From NCBI RefSeq assembly GCF_001545075.1, contig NZ_FCOB02000012.1:62001-126000 (forward strand): a stretch of DNA of 64,000 nt, read 5' to 3'. The translations under genes were made by a program, and so were the position numbers. This document shows positions 56,099 to 64,000 of the stretch, piece after piece. Under the pieces are notes generated by a model. The model searched no databases and was not told the origin of the DNA. It saw only the letters and a list, made by a program, of their open reading frames with translations. This DNA is from Caballeronia ptereochthonis (GTDB lineage Bacteria > Pseudomonadota > Gammaproteobacteria > Burkholderiales > Burkholderiaceae). Each line of letters opens with the position of its first letter. Positions within the stretch are counted from its first letter, which is position 1.

Positions 56099-57451
56099 TC
56101 AGACCCGCAGTTCCACGCGCTTGATGTCCTTCACGATCACCAGATAGCTGAACACGGTAATCAGCGCATTGATGCCGACGAACGCCAGCGCGCCGTTGAA
56201 CGATCCCGACTGCGCGACGAGATAACCGATCACGATCGGCGTGACGATGCCGGCCACGTTACCGAACATGTTGAAGATCGATCCGGAGAGCCCGATGGCT
56301 TCCTTCGGCGACGTATCCGCGACCACGGCCCAGCCCAGCGCGCCGATGCCCTTGCCGAAGAACGCGAGCGACATCAACGCGACCACGACCCAGTCGGCAT
56401 TCACGTAGTTGCAGCCGACGATGCACGAGGACAGCAGCATGCCGCCGACGATCGGCGCCTTGCGCGCGACGGTCAGCGAGTGGCCGCGACGGATGAGGCC
56501 ATCGGAGATCACGCCGCCGAGCACGCCGCCCGTGAAGCCGCAGATCGCGGGGAGGGAGGCCACGAAGCCCGCCTGCAGGATCGTCATGTGACGCGCCTGC
56601 ACGAGATAGATCGGGAACCAGGTAAGGAAGAAGTACGTCAGCACGTTGATGCAGTACTGCGCGAGATACACGCCGAGCAGCATGCGATTGGTCAGCAACT
56701 GCTTGACCACCGGCCAGCCTACGCCGTTCGACTTCATACGCGATGCGCCGCCCGCGCGCTGGTGACCGCGCACGAGACCGCCGCCTGCCTCGATGTACTC
56801 GAGCTCCTGCCTGTTCACGCGCGGATGGTCCGCCGGATTCTTCATCACGGAAAGCCACGTGAGTGCGAGCAGCAAGCCCGCCACGCCCATCACGATATAC
56901 ACGTGATGCCAGCCGAACGCATGCGTGAGCCACGCCATCAGCGGCGTGAACACGACAGCCGCGAAATACTGCGCCGAGTTGAAGATTGCCGATGCCGTGC
57001 CGCGCTCCTGCGTGGGAAACCAGCTCGCGACGACTTTCGCATTGGCCGGGAATGCGGGCGCTTCCGCCGCGCCCATCATGAAACGCAGCACGAAGAGCGC
57101 CGTCACCGCGGTGGCCGCGCTGCCGAGCAGGCCGATCGAGCTTTGCAGCAGCGTGAAGAGCGACCACAGGAAGATGCTCGTCGCATACACGCGCCGCGCG
57201 CCGAAGCGATCGAGCAGCCAGCCCGCGGGCACCTGCGACAGAACATACGCCCAGCTGAAGGCCGAGAAGATGTAACCCATGCGGATCGCATCGAAGCCGA
57301 ATTCGGCGCGCATCGCCGAGCCGGTGACGGACAAGGTCGCGCGGTCCGCGTAGTTGAACGTCGTGATCACGAAGATCAGCAAGAGAATGAGATAGCGCAC
57401 CTTCGTGCGCTTCATGACGTCCGCGGGATTCGCGGCGCGGCTCATCGACAT
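56099..57451 (-). CDS. gudP: MFS glucarate/galactarate transporter
   Basis: A 450-residue 12-segment carrier of the ACS family. Helix 1 has FVITTFNYADRATLSVTGSAM, the NYADRATL motif of GudP/GarP. The loop 2-3 motif is LLDRFGARRVYATSIFLWS, and MMGAAEAPAFPANAKVVASWFP is in helix 4. It is the last gene of the leftward galactarate operon, 123 bases after kdgD, and would bring galactarate or glucarate in with protons. Several Met codons near the start are equivalent. Confidence 0.9.
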   Translation of the reverse strand: MSMSRAANPADVMKRTKVRYLILLLIFVITTFNYADRATLSVTGSAMRAEFGFDAIRMGYIFSAFSWAYVLSQVPAGWLLDRFGARRVYATSIFLWSLFTLLQSSIGLLGSAATAVTALFVLRFMMGAAEAPAFPANAKVVASWFPTQERGTASAIFNSAQYFAAVVFTPLMAWLTHAFGWHHVYIVMGVAGLLLALTWLSVMKNPADHPRVNRQELEYIEAGGGLVRGHQRAGGASRMKSNGVGWPVVKQLLTNRMLLGVYLAQYCINVLTYFFLTWFPIYLVQARHMTILQAGFVASLPAICGFTGGVLGGVISDGLIRRGHSLTVARKAPIVGGMLLSSCIVGCNYVNADWVVVALMSLAFFGKGIGALGWAVVADTSPKEAIGLSGSIFNMFGNVAGIVTPIVIGYLVAQSGSFNGALAFVGINALITVFSYLVIVKDIKRVELRV

Positions 57452-57574
57452 GGACTTCCCCTTCGAATCGAACGTGCTGATGCACGGAGGGCCGCTCAGG
57501 CGGCCCTCATGTGTGAAGCGATGCGCGGCGCCGTTGCGGCGCCAAGCGTTCCGCTTGTCTCCTTCTGATCCTGC

Positions 57575-58492
57575 TTACTGCGCGCCGAGCTTCCTGATCA
57601 GCACGTCGAGCTGCTCGAGCTCGTCTTCCGTCAGGTCGGTGAGCGGCGCGCGGACCGGACCCGCGTCGTGGCCGACGAGCTTCGCGCCCGCCTTGACGAT
57701 GCTCACCGCGTAGCCTGCGCGGCGGTTGCGGATCTTCAGGTACGGCAGGAAGAATTCGTCGATCAGCTTGCCGGTGGTTTCGTGGTCGTTGGCCGCGATC
57801 GCGCGGTAGAACTGCATCGCGGTCTTCGGGATGAAGTTGAACACAGCCGACGAGTACACCGGCACGCCCAGCGCCTTGTACGCCGCTGCGTAGACTTCAG
57901 CCGTCGGCAGGCCACCGAGGTACGAGAAGCGGTCGCCGAGGCGGCGGCGGATCGTCACCATGTTCTCGATTTCGCCGACGCCGTCCTTGAAGCCGATCAG
58001 GTTCGGGCAACTATCCGCGAGTTGCTCCAGCATGTCGGCGTTGAGCTTCGAGTTCGCGCGGTTGTAGATGATCACACCCATGTTCGGCACGGCCTTGCAG
58101 ACTTCTTCGGCATGCGCGCGAATACCTTCCTGCGAAGCTTCGGTCAGGTAGTGCGGCATCAGCAGAATGCCTTGCGCGCCTTGCTTCCCGGCTTCCTGCG
58201 CGAACGCGATGGCCGTACGGGTCGGGCCGCCCGCGCCTGCCAGGATAGGCACCTTGCCACGGCAGACTTCGGTGGCCGTCTTCACGATCTGCGAATATTC
58301 GGGTTGCGTCAGCGAGAAGAACTCGCCCGTGCCGCCCGCGACGAACAGCGCCGAAGCACCGTACGGAGCCAGCCATTCGAGGCGCTGCGCGTACGTATCG
58401 GCGCGGAAGTTGCCTTGTTGGTCGAAGTCCGTCACGGGGAAGGAGAGCAGGCCTTCGGAAACGATTTGCTTCAGTTCTTGCGGTGTCGTCAT
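57575..58492 (-). CDS. kdgD: 5-dehydro-4-deoxyglucarate dehydratase
   Basis: A 305-residue class I lyase of the DHDPS superfamily. It converts 5-keto-4-deoxyglucarate to alpha-ketoglutaric semialdehyde with loss of water and CO2. It shows [41 protein letters not shown] with the Tyr, and the Schiff-base Lys in [16 protein letters not shown], all typical of KdgD. It lies opposite garD with two copies of an 18-bp operator between. The semialdehyde dehydrogenase that completes the route to 2-oxoglutarate is not in this window. Confidence 0.94.
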   Translation of the reverse strand: MTTPQELKQIVSEGLLSFPVTDFDQQGNFRADTYAQRLEWLAPYGASALFVAGGTGEFFSLTQPEYSQIVKTATEVCRGKVPILAGAGGPTRTAIAFAQEAGKQGAQGILLMPHYLTEASQEGIRAHAEEVCKAVPNMGVIIYNRANSKLNADMLEQLADSCPNLIGFKDGVGEIENMVTIRRRLGDRFSYLGGLPTAEVYAAAYKALGVPVYSSAVFNFIPKTAMQFYRAIAANDHETTGKLIDEFFLPYLKIRNRRAGYAVSIVKAGAKLVGHDAGPVRAPLTDLTEDELEQLDVLIRKLGAQ

Positions 58493-58536
58493 GTTGATGT
58501 ATCTCGGTGAGCAGCGACCGGCGGGTGCCGAGCTTA

Positions 58537-58554
58537 TATGTCATCGTACAACAT
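58537..58554. promoter_or_regulatory. galactarate operator, copy 1 (GntR-type)
   Basis: The 18-mer at 58537-58554 is the reverse complement of the one at 58631-58648 except for one base. Its TGTAC core flanked by ATGT and ACAT resembles FadR-subfamily GntR sites. It lies 45 bases upstream of the kdgD start. Confidence 0.75.
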
Positions 58555-58630
58555 GATGTGACGAGGGACAATCAATTTAAGCGTGTGAAATCAAGATATT
58601 CGGGTAAATACTTACCCAATGTGGACGCCC

Positions 58631-58648
58631 ATGTTGTAGGATGACATA
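58631..58648. promoter_or_regulatory. galactarate operator, copy 2 (GntR-type)
   Basis: This is the second copy (ATGTTGTAGGATGACATA), in opposite orientation to copy 1, with 76 bases between the two and 52 bases before the garD start. One copy thus faces each divergent gene. No GntR gene is in the window, so the regulator must be encoded elsewhere. Confidence 0.75.
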
Positions 58649-58700
58649 ACTCCAAGCCGCGCGCGGCCGCGCGGTCTGTTCCGCCGAAGGAATCGTCAGA

Positions 58701-60293
58701 ATGAATCAATCTCCCCTCTATATTCGCGTCCATCCGGATGACAACGTCGCGATCGTCGTCAACGACGGCGGTCTCGGCGAAGGCGCCACGTTCTCCGACG
58801 GTCTCGTGCTGCGCGAGCGCGTGCCGCAGGGCCACAAGGTTGCGCTGAAGGATCTCGCGGAAGGCGACGCGGTGATCCGCTACAACGTGGTGATCGGCTA
58901 TGCGACCAGGCCCTTGCCGAAGGGAAGCTGGGTGAACGAGCACGTCACCCGCATGCCGACGCCGCCCGAACTGCACGATCTGCCCATCGCGACGATCAAG
59001 GCGCCGGACGAATCGCCGCTCGAGGGCTTCACGTTCGAGGGCTATCGCAACGCGGACGGCTCGGTCGGCACGCGCAACATCCTCGCCATTACGACTACCG
59101 TGCAGTGCGTGGCGGACGTGGTGCAGCACGCGGTCACGCGCATCAAGGCGGAACTGCTGCCGAAGTATCCGAACGTCGACGATGTCGTGAGCCTCGGGCA
59201 CACCTACGGCTGCGGCGTGGCGATCGACGCGCCCGATGCGATGGTGCCGATCCGCACCGTGCGCAACATCGCGCTGAACCCGAACTTCGGCGGCGAGGTG
59301 ATGATGGTGAGCCTCGGCTGCGAGAAGCTGCAACCGGAGCGCCTGATGCCGCCGGGCACCATTCCGATCGCGGCCGCGACGGCGGAAACGGAAGACGTGG
59401 CGGATATCGGCGACAACACCCACGATGACAACGGCGGCACGGTCGTGCTGCAGGACGAATCGCACGTCGGTTTTCAGTCGATGATCGAGTCGATCATGCG
59501 CATGGCCGAGACGCATCTGAAGCGCCTCAACAATCGCCGGCGCGAGACGTGCCCGGCGTCGGATCTGGTCGTCGGCGTACAGTGCGGCGGCAGCGATGCG
59601 TTCTCGGGCCTCACGGCGAATCCGGCGGTCGGCTTCGCGACGGATCTGCTGGTGCGCGCGGGCGCGACGGTGATGTTCTCGGAAGTGACCGAAGTGCGCG
59701 ACGGCGTCGCGCAACTCACGGCGCGCGCGGCGAACGGCGAAGTGGCCGCCGCGATCATCCGCGAGATGCAGTGGTACGACGATTACCTGAAGCGCGGCGG
59801 CGCGGACCGCAGCGCCAACACGACGCCGGGGAACAAGAAGGGCGGGCTCTCGAACATCGTCGAGAAGGCGATGGGTTCCATCGTGAAGTCGGGAAGCTCG
59901 AGCATTTCCGGCGTTCTCTCGCCTGGCGAGAAGGTCAGGCAGAAGGGCTTGATCTATGCGGCGACGCCTGCGAGCGATTTCATCTGCGGCACGCTGCAAC
60001 TGGCGGCGGGCATCAACCTGCACGTGTTCACGACGGGACGCGGCACGCCGTACAGCCTGGCGGAAGTGCCGGTGCTGAAGGTCGCGACGCGTTCGGATCT
60101 CGCGCGCCGCTGGCACGATCTGATGGACGTGAACGCGGGCACCATCGCCACGGGCGACGCGACGATCTCGGATGTGGGCTGGGAGCTGTTCCGCCTGATG
60201 CTCGATGTCGCGAGCGGGCGGAAGCAGACGAAGGCCGAGGCGCTCAAGCTGCATAACGCGCTCGTATTGTTCAATCCGGCGCCGGTGACCTGA
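58701..60293 (+). CDS. garD: galactarate dehydratase
   Basis: A 530-residue UxaA-family dehydratase that turns D-galactarate into 5-keto-4-deoxyglucarate. The N-terminal SAF-like domain ([21 protein letters not shown]) is followed by the large domain with [46 protein letters not shown] and [21 protein letters not shown]. The conserved Cys residues of these motifs probably bind iron. Length and order are as in known GarD. It is divergent from kdgD with paired operators between, and is followed by a clear terminator (60318-60347). gudD (glucarate dehydratase) is not present. Confidence 0.94.
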   Translation: MNQSPLYIRVHPDDNVAIVVNDGGLGEGATFSDGLVLRERVPQGHKVALKDLAEGDAVIRYNVVIGYATRPLPKGSWVNEHVTRMPTPPELHDLPIATIKAPDESPLEGFTFEGYRNADGSVGTRNILAITTTVQCVADVVQHAVTRIKAELLPKYPNVDDVVSLGHTYGCGVAIDAPDAMVPIRTVRNIALNPNFGGEVMMVSLGCEKLQPERLMPPGTIPIAAATAETEDVADIGDNTHDDNGGTVVLQDESHVGFQSMIESIMRMAETHLKRLNNRRRETCPASDLVVGVQCGGSDAFSGLTANPAVGFATDLLVRAGATVMFSEVTEVRDGVAQLTARAANGEVAAAIIREMQWYDDYLKRGGADRSANTTPGNKKGGLSNIVEKAMGSIVKSGSSSISGVLSPGEKVRQKGLIYAATPASDFICGTLQLAAGINLHVFTTGRGTPYSLAEVPVLKVATRSDLARRWHDLMDVNAGTIATGDATISDVGWELFRLMLDVASGRKQTKAEALKLHNALVLFNPAPVT

Positions 60294-60317
60294 TTTGAAG
60301 GGTGGTCAGCGAAAACG

Positions 60318-60347
60318 AATCGCCCCGCATCGGCGGGGCAATTTTTT
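60318..60347 (+). terminator. rho-independent terminator after garD
   Basis: GCCCCGC (60322-60328) pairs with GCGGGGC (60333-60339) over an ATCG loop, and the stem can be extended by AAT/ATT. Six T bases follow at 60342-60347. It also lies 32 bases beyond the stop of the convergent PfkB gene. Confidence 0.92.
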
Positions 60348-60378
60348 CGCTTCATGCAGATTGTCTGGACGACCGGCG

Positions 60379-61311
60379 TTATACAAACTCCGCCGCGCCA
60401 AGTTGCAGCCGCTCGAGCAACTGAGGCAGACGGGGTGCTCCTGCGCGACCGCCGAAGTGCTCACACTTCATCGCTGCCGCGACGCTTGCTGCGCGCACTG
60501 TTCGGGAAAGATCCCAGCCGCGCGTAATACCGTAGGCGTACGTGCCGTGCCACACATCTCCCGCATTGAGCGTATCGAGCGCGCGGATGTTGATGGTGGG
60601 AAAGCGACTTAGCGTTCCGGCTCCGTCGTCGTTCTGCCAGATCAGACTTCCACGCGCGCCGAGTGTTACCCCGACTACCCTGGCGCTCAGAGTAGACGCG
60701 ACTTCCACGAGCGCCTCTTCTGGTGAGGACGCCCCGCTCAGGGAATGTAATGCCGGCTCCGAAAGCAGCACGTGGTCGGCCAGCGGCATCATGGCTCGAA
60801 GGTCGTCGACCGGAGCGACGTCGGCGTCGAGGATGGTCGGAATACTCAGGCGTCGCGCATGTGAAAACAGCACCTCGGCGCCTTGCAGCCAACGCATGTC
60901 GCAGAGGACCGCGCCCGCGCTCGCGATTTCGTGCAGTGGCAGCCACCCCGTATCGGTATCGAGCGCGGGGTCGAAATACGGCACCACCAATCGTTCTCCG
61001 TGCTTGTCGACCAGAATCGTCGAGAACGGGGTGCGCACATTCGGCAATTGCCGGACGCCCGCTGTCGAAACGCCTTCGCGAGCCAGATCTTCAATGAACA
61101 TCTGGCCGGTATGGTCGTCGCCGATGCGGCTCCACAGGCTGACCCGCCCGCCCAGCCGCGCGATGCTGACCGCGGCGACCGTTGCCATCCCCGAGGCGCC
61201 TTGCACCGCTATGGTCGGCAAAACCTTGCCGCCGTGCGGCGGGATATGGTCCACGCGGAAAATGGTGTCCCACAGAGCGGAGCCAAGGCAGATGATGTGC
61301 TTCTCGGACAT
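60379..61311 (-). CDS. PfkB/ribokinase-family carbohydrate kinase
   Basis: A 310-residue sugar kinase. The N-terminal strand IICLGSALWDTIFRVDHIPPHGG and the substrate region QGASGMATVAAVSIARLGGRV are of PfkB type. Signature 2 reads DTLNAGDVWHGTYAYG, where the usual DTxGAGD has Asn for Gly at the oxyanion turn, but the catalytic base Asp in AGD is kept. KDG kinases and ribokinases are relatives, and the substrate is unknown. It starts 11 bases after the 3-dehydroquinate synthase stop, with AGGAG inside the end of that gene, and is the last gene of the operon. Confidence 0.85.
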   Translation of the reverse strand: MSEKHIICLGSALWDTIFRVDHIPPHGGKVLPTIAVQGASGMATVAAVSIARLGGRVSLWSRIGDDHTGQMFIEDLAREGVSTAGVRQLPNVRTPFSTILVDKHGERLVVPYFDPALDTDTGWLPLHEIASAGAVLCDMRWLQGAEVLFSHARRLSIPTILDADVAPVDDLRAMMPLADHVLLSEPALHSLSGASSPEEALVEVASTLSARVVGVTLGARGSLIWQNDDGAGTLSRFPTINIRALDTLNAGDVWHGTYAYGITRGWDLSRTVRAASVAAAMKCEHFGGRAGAPRLPQLLERLQLGAAEFV

Positions 61312-61322
61312 GATGTGTTCTC

Positions 61323-62444
61323 TCAGCTCCTTTGACAATTGGCGTCGATCACCTGACGCACGATCGTGTCCGGTGCGGGCCTGATGCTCGCATGGCCATC
61401 TTCATCGAGCAGCACGAAGCGAATCTCACCTCCCTCCGATTTCTTGTCATGACGCATCAGCTCGAGATACCGATCGGCGCCCAGTCGCGGCCCGACGACG
61501 GGAAACCCGGCGCGCTCGACCAGACGGCGCAATCGAATCGCGAATGCCTCGGAGATCATGCCGAGGCGCGCCGACAGGTCGGCGGCCATCGCCATGCCGC
61601 AACCAACAGCCTCGCCGTGCATCCACACGCCATAGCCGGCGCCGGTTTCGATGGCATGACCGAAGGTGTGCCCGAAATTGAGAACCGCCCGCACATTCGC
61701 CTCGTGCTCGTCCTTGGCCACTACCTCGGCCTTCAATTCGCAGCAACGTTGTATTGCATATCCCAATGCGTCGGTGTCGCGCGCAATGAGTGCGTCGATG
61801 TTCGTCTCGATCCAGTTGAAGAACTGAGGGTCGAGGACAGGGCCGTACTTGATCACCTCGGCGAGTCCGGCGGCGAACTCGCGGGCAGGAAGCGTCGACA
61901 GCGTGTCCAGGTCGGCGACGACGAGCCGCGGTTGATAGAACGCTCCAATCATGTTTTTCCCGAGAGGATGATTGATGGCAGTCTTGCCGCCGACTGATGA
62001 ATCGACCTGGGCGAGCAGCGTTGTCGGGACTTGCACGAACGGGATGCCGCGCATGTAACATGCGGCCGCGAAGCCCGTCATGTCACCCACCACGCCGCCT
62101 CCCAATGCGAACAACACGGTTTTCCTGTCTGCGCGCTCGGAAAGCAGCCGGTCGAAAATGTGATTCAGCGACGCGGCATCCTTGAATTCCTCGCCATCGC
62201 GCAGTTCGATATGGATCACGCGCCTGAACCGGTTCGAGATCGCGCGTTCGAGCGTGGCCGCGTATAGCGGCCCCACGGTCGTGTTGGTGACGATTGCCGC
62301 GCAGTCGCCTTCGCCGGCACTCGACCAGACTGATGCGTCATCGAACAAGCGGCGCCCGATCACGATCGGGTAGCTACGGTCGCCAAGCTCGATCTGGACG
62401 ATGCGTTTGTCGTTTCGCTGCTCAGCGGCGATTACGTCACTCAT
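61323..62444 (-). CDS. aroB: 3-dehydroquinate synthase, accessory copy in a catabolic-looking operon
   Basis: A 373-residue sugar-phosphate cyclase of the AroB type. NAD and metal motifs are close to those of housekeeping Aro[82 protein letters not shown] and [11 protein letters not shown], with [10 protein letters not shown] near the end. The residues that differ in 2-epi-5-epi-valiolone or aminoDHQ synthases keep the AroB pattern here as far as I can judge, so DAHP is the probable substrate. The usual partner aroK is absent. It lies 11 bases before the kinase gene and 24 bases after the lyase gene. Confidence 0.88.
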   Translation of the reverse strand: MSDVIAAEQRNDKRIVQIELGDRSYPIVIGRRLFDDASVWSSAGEGDCAAIVTNTTVGPLYAATLERAISNRFRRVIHIELRDGEEFKDAASLNHIFDRLLSERADRKTVLFALGGGVVGDMTGFAAACYMRGIPFVQVPTTLLAQVDSSVGGKTAINHPLGKNMIGAFYQPRLVVADLDTLSTLPAREFAAGLAEVIKYGPVLDPQFFNWIETNIDALIARDTDALGYAIQRCCELKAEVVAKDEHEANVRAVLNFGHTFGHAIETGAGYGVWMHGEAVGCGMAMAADLSARLGMISEAFAIRLRRLVERAGFPVVGPRLGADRYLELMRHDKKSEGGEIRFVLLDEDGHASIRPAPDTIVRQVIDANCQRS

Positions 62445-62468
62445 TTTCAATTCCGTATCTGGTGTTAG

Positions 62469-63443
62469 TTAGCCTGCTTTGCCGTGACGCGGTTCGAGCG
62501 ACAAGGCGCAAATCTTCGAGCGGAAGTCTTCGGTGCCGGCGACGATCTTGTCGAGCACTGCATCGAGGGCCCAGAAGCGCTGGCGGACGTCATAGTCGAT
62601 TGCGCGGCAACCGATGGACGAGAATGTGCCAATGCGCTGGTGGTACATCTTCGCAAGCGCGGGATAGCCGAGTGCTTCCGACACCGCCGCGAGCACGAGA
62701 AAGGTCGACAACGCCTCTGCGAGCGCCGGATGGCTTGCGCTGTCGCTGCGCAGCCATTGATAGAGATCGGGATGGAAGTTGTTGAATACCCCGTTGAATC
62801 CGGCCGCGCCTGCTTTCATTGCGTCCCATGCGATGGCCGCGTTTGCGTTCAGGATCTTGAGCGGCGACCCCTCCGCCATTGCCACTCTCCGGACGACGGT
62901 GCTCAGGTCGCAACTCACGTCCTTCAGCATCACGAACCGCCCCGAGTCGATGCACACCTTGAGTTCGTCATCGGTGAGCAAGCGGCGATACGGCGCCGGA
63001 CACTCGTACAGGCCGAGCGGTACTTCCGGCGGCAGCGCGGAGAGCAATTGATGAAGGTTGGCAAGGAATACCGCCGTACCCTCGTGTTTCGGATCAAGCC
63101 TGTTCGTGACAAGCACGATGCCCTGCACTCCGGTGGATGCGACCGCACGGAGCTCCTCGATCTGGTCACCGATGGAATCGCTGATATGGCCGGATGCGAC
63201 GACCGGGATGCGACCGCCAACCTTCTCCACGACGAATCGGGCGATCGCGACCCGTTCAGGGAGGGTAAGGAACTGCATTTCGCTCGACTGAGCGACGGCG
63301 AACAGCGCGTCCGATCGGTGCGCCACATACCATTCGATCAGACGCTCCAGCCCCGCGTAGTCGACTTCACCGCTGTCGAGAAAAGGGGTGAGCATGACCG
63401 GGACGATGCCCTCGATGGCGGTTGTCGGCATATTGATGTTCAC
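62469..63443 (-). CDS. DHDPS/NAL-superfamily lyase (dihydrodipicolinate synthase-like)
   Basis: A 324-residue class I pyruvate-dependent or keto-acid lyase barrel. It shows GIVPVMLTPFLDSGEVDYAGL, FAVAQSSEMQFLTLPER in place of the GTTGE loop, VPLGLYECPAPYRRLL with the active Tyr, and the Schiff-base Lys in FVMLKDVSCDLSTVV. The C-terminus is about 25 residues longer than in DapA. The GTG at 63443 has an AGGAG exactly 8 bases upstream, while the ATG at 63431 is too far from it. In its operon with an aroB copy and a PfkB kinase it may form or cleave a 2-keto-3-deoxy acid. The true substrate is unknown. Confidence 0.84.
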   Translation of the reverse strand: MNINMPTTAIEGIVPVMLTPFLDSGEVDYAGLERLIEWYVAHRSDALFAVAQSSEMQFLTLPERVAIARFVVEKVGGRIPVVASGHISDSIGDQIEELRAVASTGVQGIVLVTNRLDPKHEGTAVFLANLHQLLSALPPEVPLGLYECPAPYRRLLTDDELKVCIDSGRFVMLKDVSCDLSTVVRRVAMAEGSPLKILNANAAIAWDAMKAGAAGFNGVFNNFHPDLYQWLRSDSASHPALAEALSTFLVLAAVSEALGYPALAKMYHQRIGTFSSIGCRAIDYDVRQRFWALDAVLDKIVAGTEDFRSKICALSLEPRHGKAG

Positions 63444-63496
63444 GATGCCTGCTCCTCTTGGAAATGATTGACGATTTGCCTGTGTGCAATGCGCTG

Positions 63497-64000
63497 TCAG
63501 GTCGAGACCTGAAACGGGATGGTGTTCGCCGAGGGGTCTCGTTCCGGAATCGGTTTGCGGACCAGGAACAGGTATGCCATCGAGCCGACGAGAGCGATTC
63601 CCGCGCCAGTCAGAAGCGCCGGGACGAATGACCATGCCTGTGCGATATATCCGGTCAGCAGAGGCGCCAACGCGCCACCGAGGAAACCACCGAAATTCTG
63701 GATCGCACCGAGCGAGGCAATCCGGCTGGGCGGCGCCGTGACTGTCGCGAGCGACCACGCGCAAGCCGACGACGCGTTGGCAAGAAAAATCACGACCGAG
63801 ATGCACGCCAAGGCGATCGTGTTGCTTTCGACGAATGCAGCGGGCACGGTGAAGACGACCATTCCGAGCATCGCAAATACCATCGCGTTCCGGCGCCCGC
63901 CCACGGGTGACGCGCTCTTGCTTGCGATGCGGTCGGAGACCCATCCGGCAACCAGTGCACCCAGGAAGCCACAAAAGAACGGAACCGCTGCGGCGAAGCC
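63497..64000 (-). CDS. MFS transporter, C-terminal part (continues past the right edge)
   Basis: The last 167 residues of a major-facilitator carrier; the frame is open to the window end. Visible are helix 7-8 with PFFCGFLGALVAGWVSDRI, the cytoplasmic loop with GGRRN, and four further helices, including ASLGAIQNFGGFLGGALAPLLTGYI, as in ACS-family sugar-acid carriers. It lies 53 bases before the lyase gene on the same strand and is probably the first visible gene of that operon, importing its substrate. Confidence 0.82.
   Translation of the reverse strand, partial: GFAAAVPFFCGFLGALVAGWVSDRIASKSASPVGGRRNAMVFAMLGMVVFTVPAAFVESNTIALACISVVIFLANASSACAWSLATVTAPPSRIASLGAIQNFGGFLGGALAPLLTGYIAQAWSFVPALLTGAGIALVGSMAYLFLVRKPIPERDPSANTIPFQVST

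Noticed and set aside
62469..63443. Housekeeping dapA (dihydrodipicolinate synthase)
   Set aside because: The GTTGE-type loop is replaced by QSSE, the protein is longer, and the gene sits in an operon with a carrier, aroB and a kinase.

Overview
The window looks like a stretch of chromosome or large replicon from a Burkholderiales bacterium of the Burkholderia/Paraburkholderia/Caballeronia group. The reasons are the very high GC at third codon positions, a DUF4148 protein, a Burkholderia-type porin, many LysR regulators and MFS carriers, and a dense set of catabolic islands. There is no rRNA, tRNA, CRISPR array or intact insertion sequence that I can see. One clearly decayed gene (15692-16022) lies between two catabolic operons.

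Left part (1-9500): the tail of an alpha/beta-hydrolase, a lipoprotein PBP4-type DacB, a class I fructose-bisphosphate aldolase, an NDH-2-like flavoprotein, a DUF4148 protein with a textbook terminator, and a LysR/mmsA divergent pair with a palindromic operator. From 8577 to 15231 seven co-directional genes (LysR, nitronate monooxygenase, TauD-like dioxygenase, and an SsuA/TauA-type ABC importer with two different permeases) suggest uptake and oxidative release of a sulfonate- or nitro-type nutrient.

Aromatic and sugar-acid islands (16510-27140): a gallate ring-cleavage operon (galA, MFS carrier, LigJ-type hydratase, LigK-type aldolase, and a cytosolic substrate-binding-like protein) is followed on the other strand by an L-pentonate-type operon (enolase-superfamily dehydratase, MFS carrier, PdxA-family dehydrogenase, amidohydrolase/lactonase, L-2-keto-3-deoxyarabonate dehydratase). 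That operon is divergent from a GbpR-like LysR gene across a 9-bp inverted repeat.

Middle (28200-45300): a 17-bp perfect hairpin and a G-quadruplex-prone repeat lie between convergent genes. Then come an MFS carrier, a chemoreceptor with a sigma-28-like promoter, a glycosyltransferase, a DUF2182 membrane protein, a TPR/HTH regulator with a beta-propeller partner, a PAS-GGDEF-EAL protein, an MFS exporter, and a LysR/MFS/M81-peptidase/Tat-hydrolase cluster.

Right part (45300-64000): cadR/cadA with a MerR-type 19-bp-spacer promoter, phoX behind a Pho-box-like element, a porin, and a MocR regulator whose upstream element recurs before a GNAT-azoreductase operon. A galactarate operon (gudP, kdgD, garD) carries two inverted copies of an 18-bp operator. 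The window ends in an unusual four-gene operon (MFS carrier, DHDPS-family lyase, 3-dehydroquinate synthase, PfkB kinase). That operon is the best candidate here for an undescribed pathway. One reading is that it makes a C7 2-keto-3-deoxy acid, phosphorylates it and cyclises it to 3-dehydroquinate.

Functions come from recognising motifs and family resemblance by eye. No searches or computations were run.
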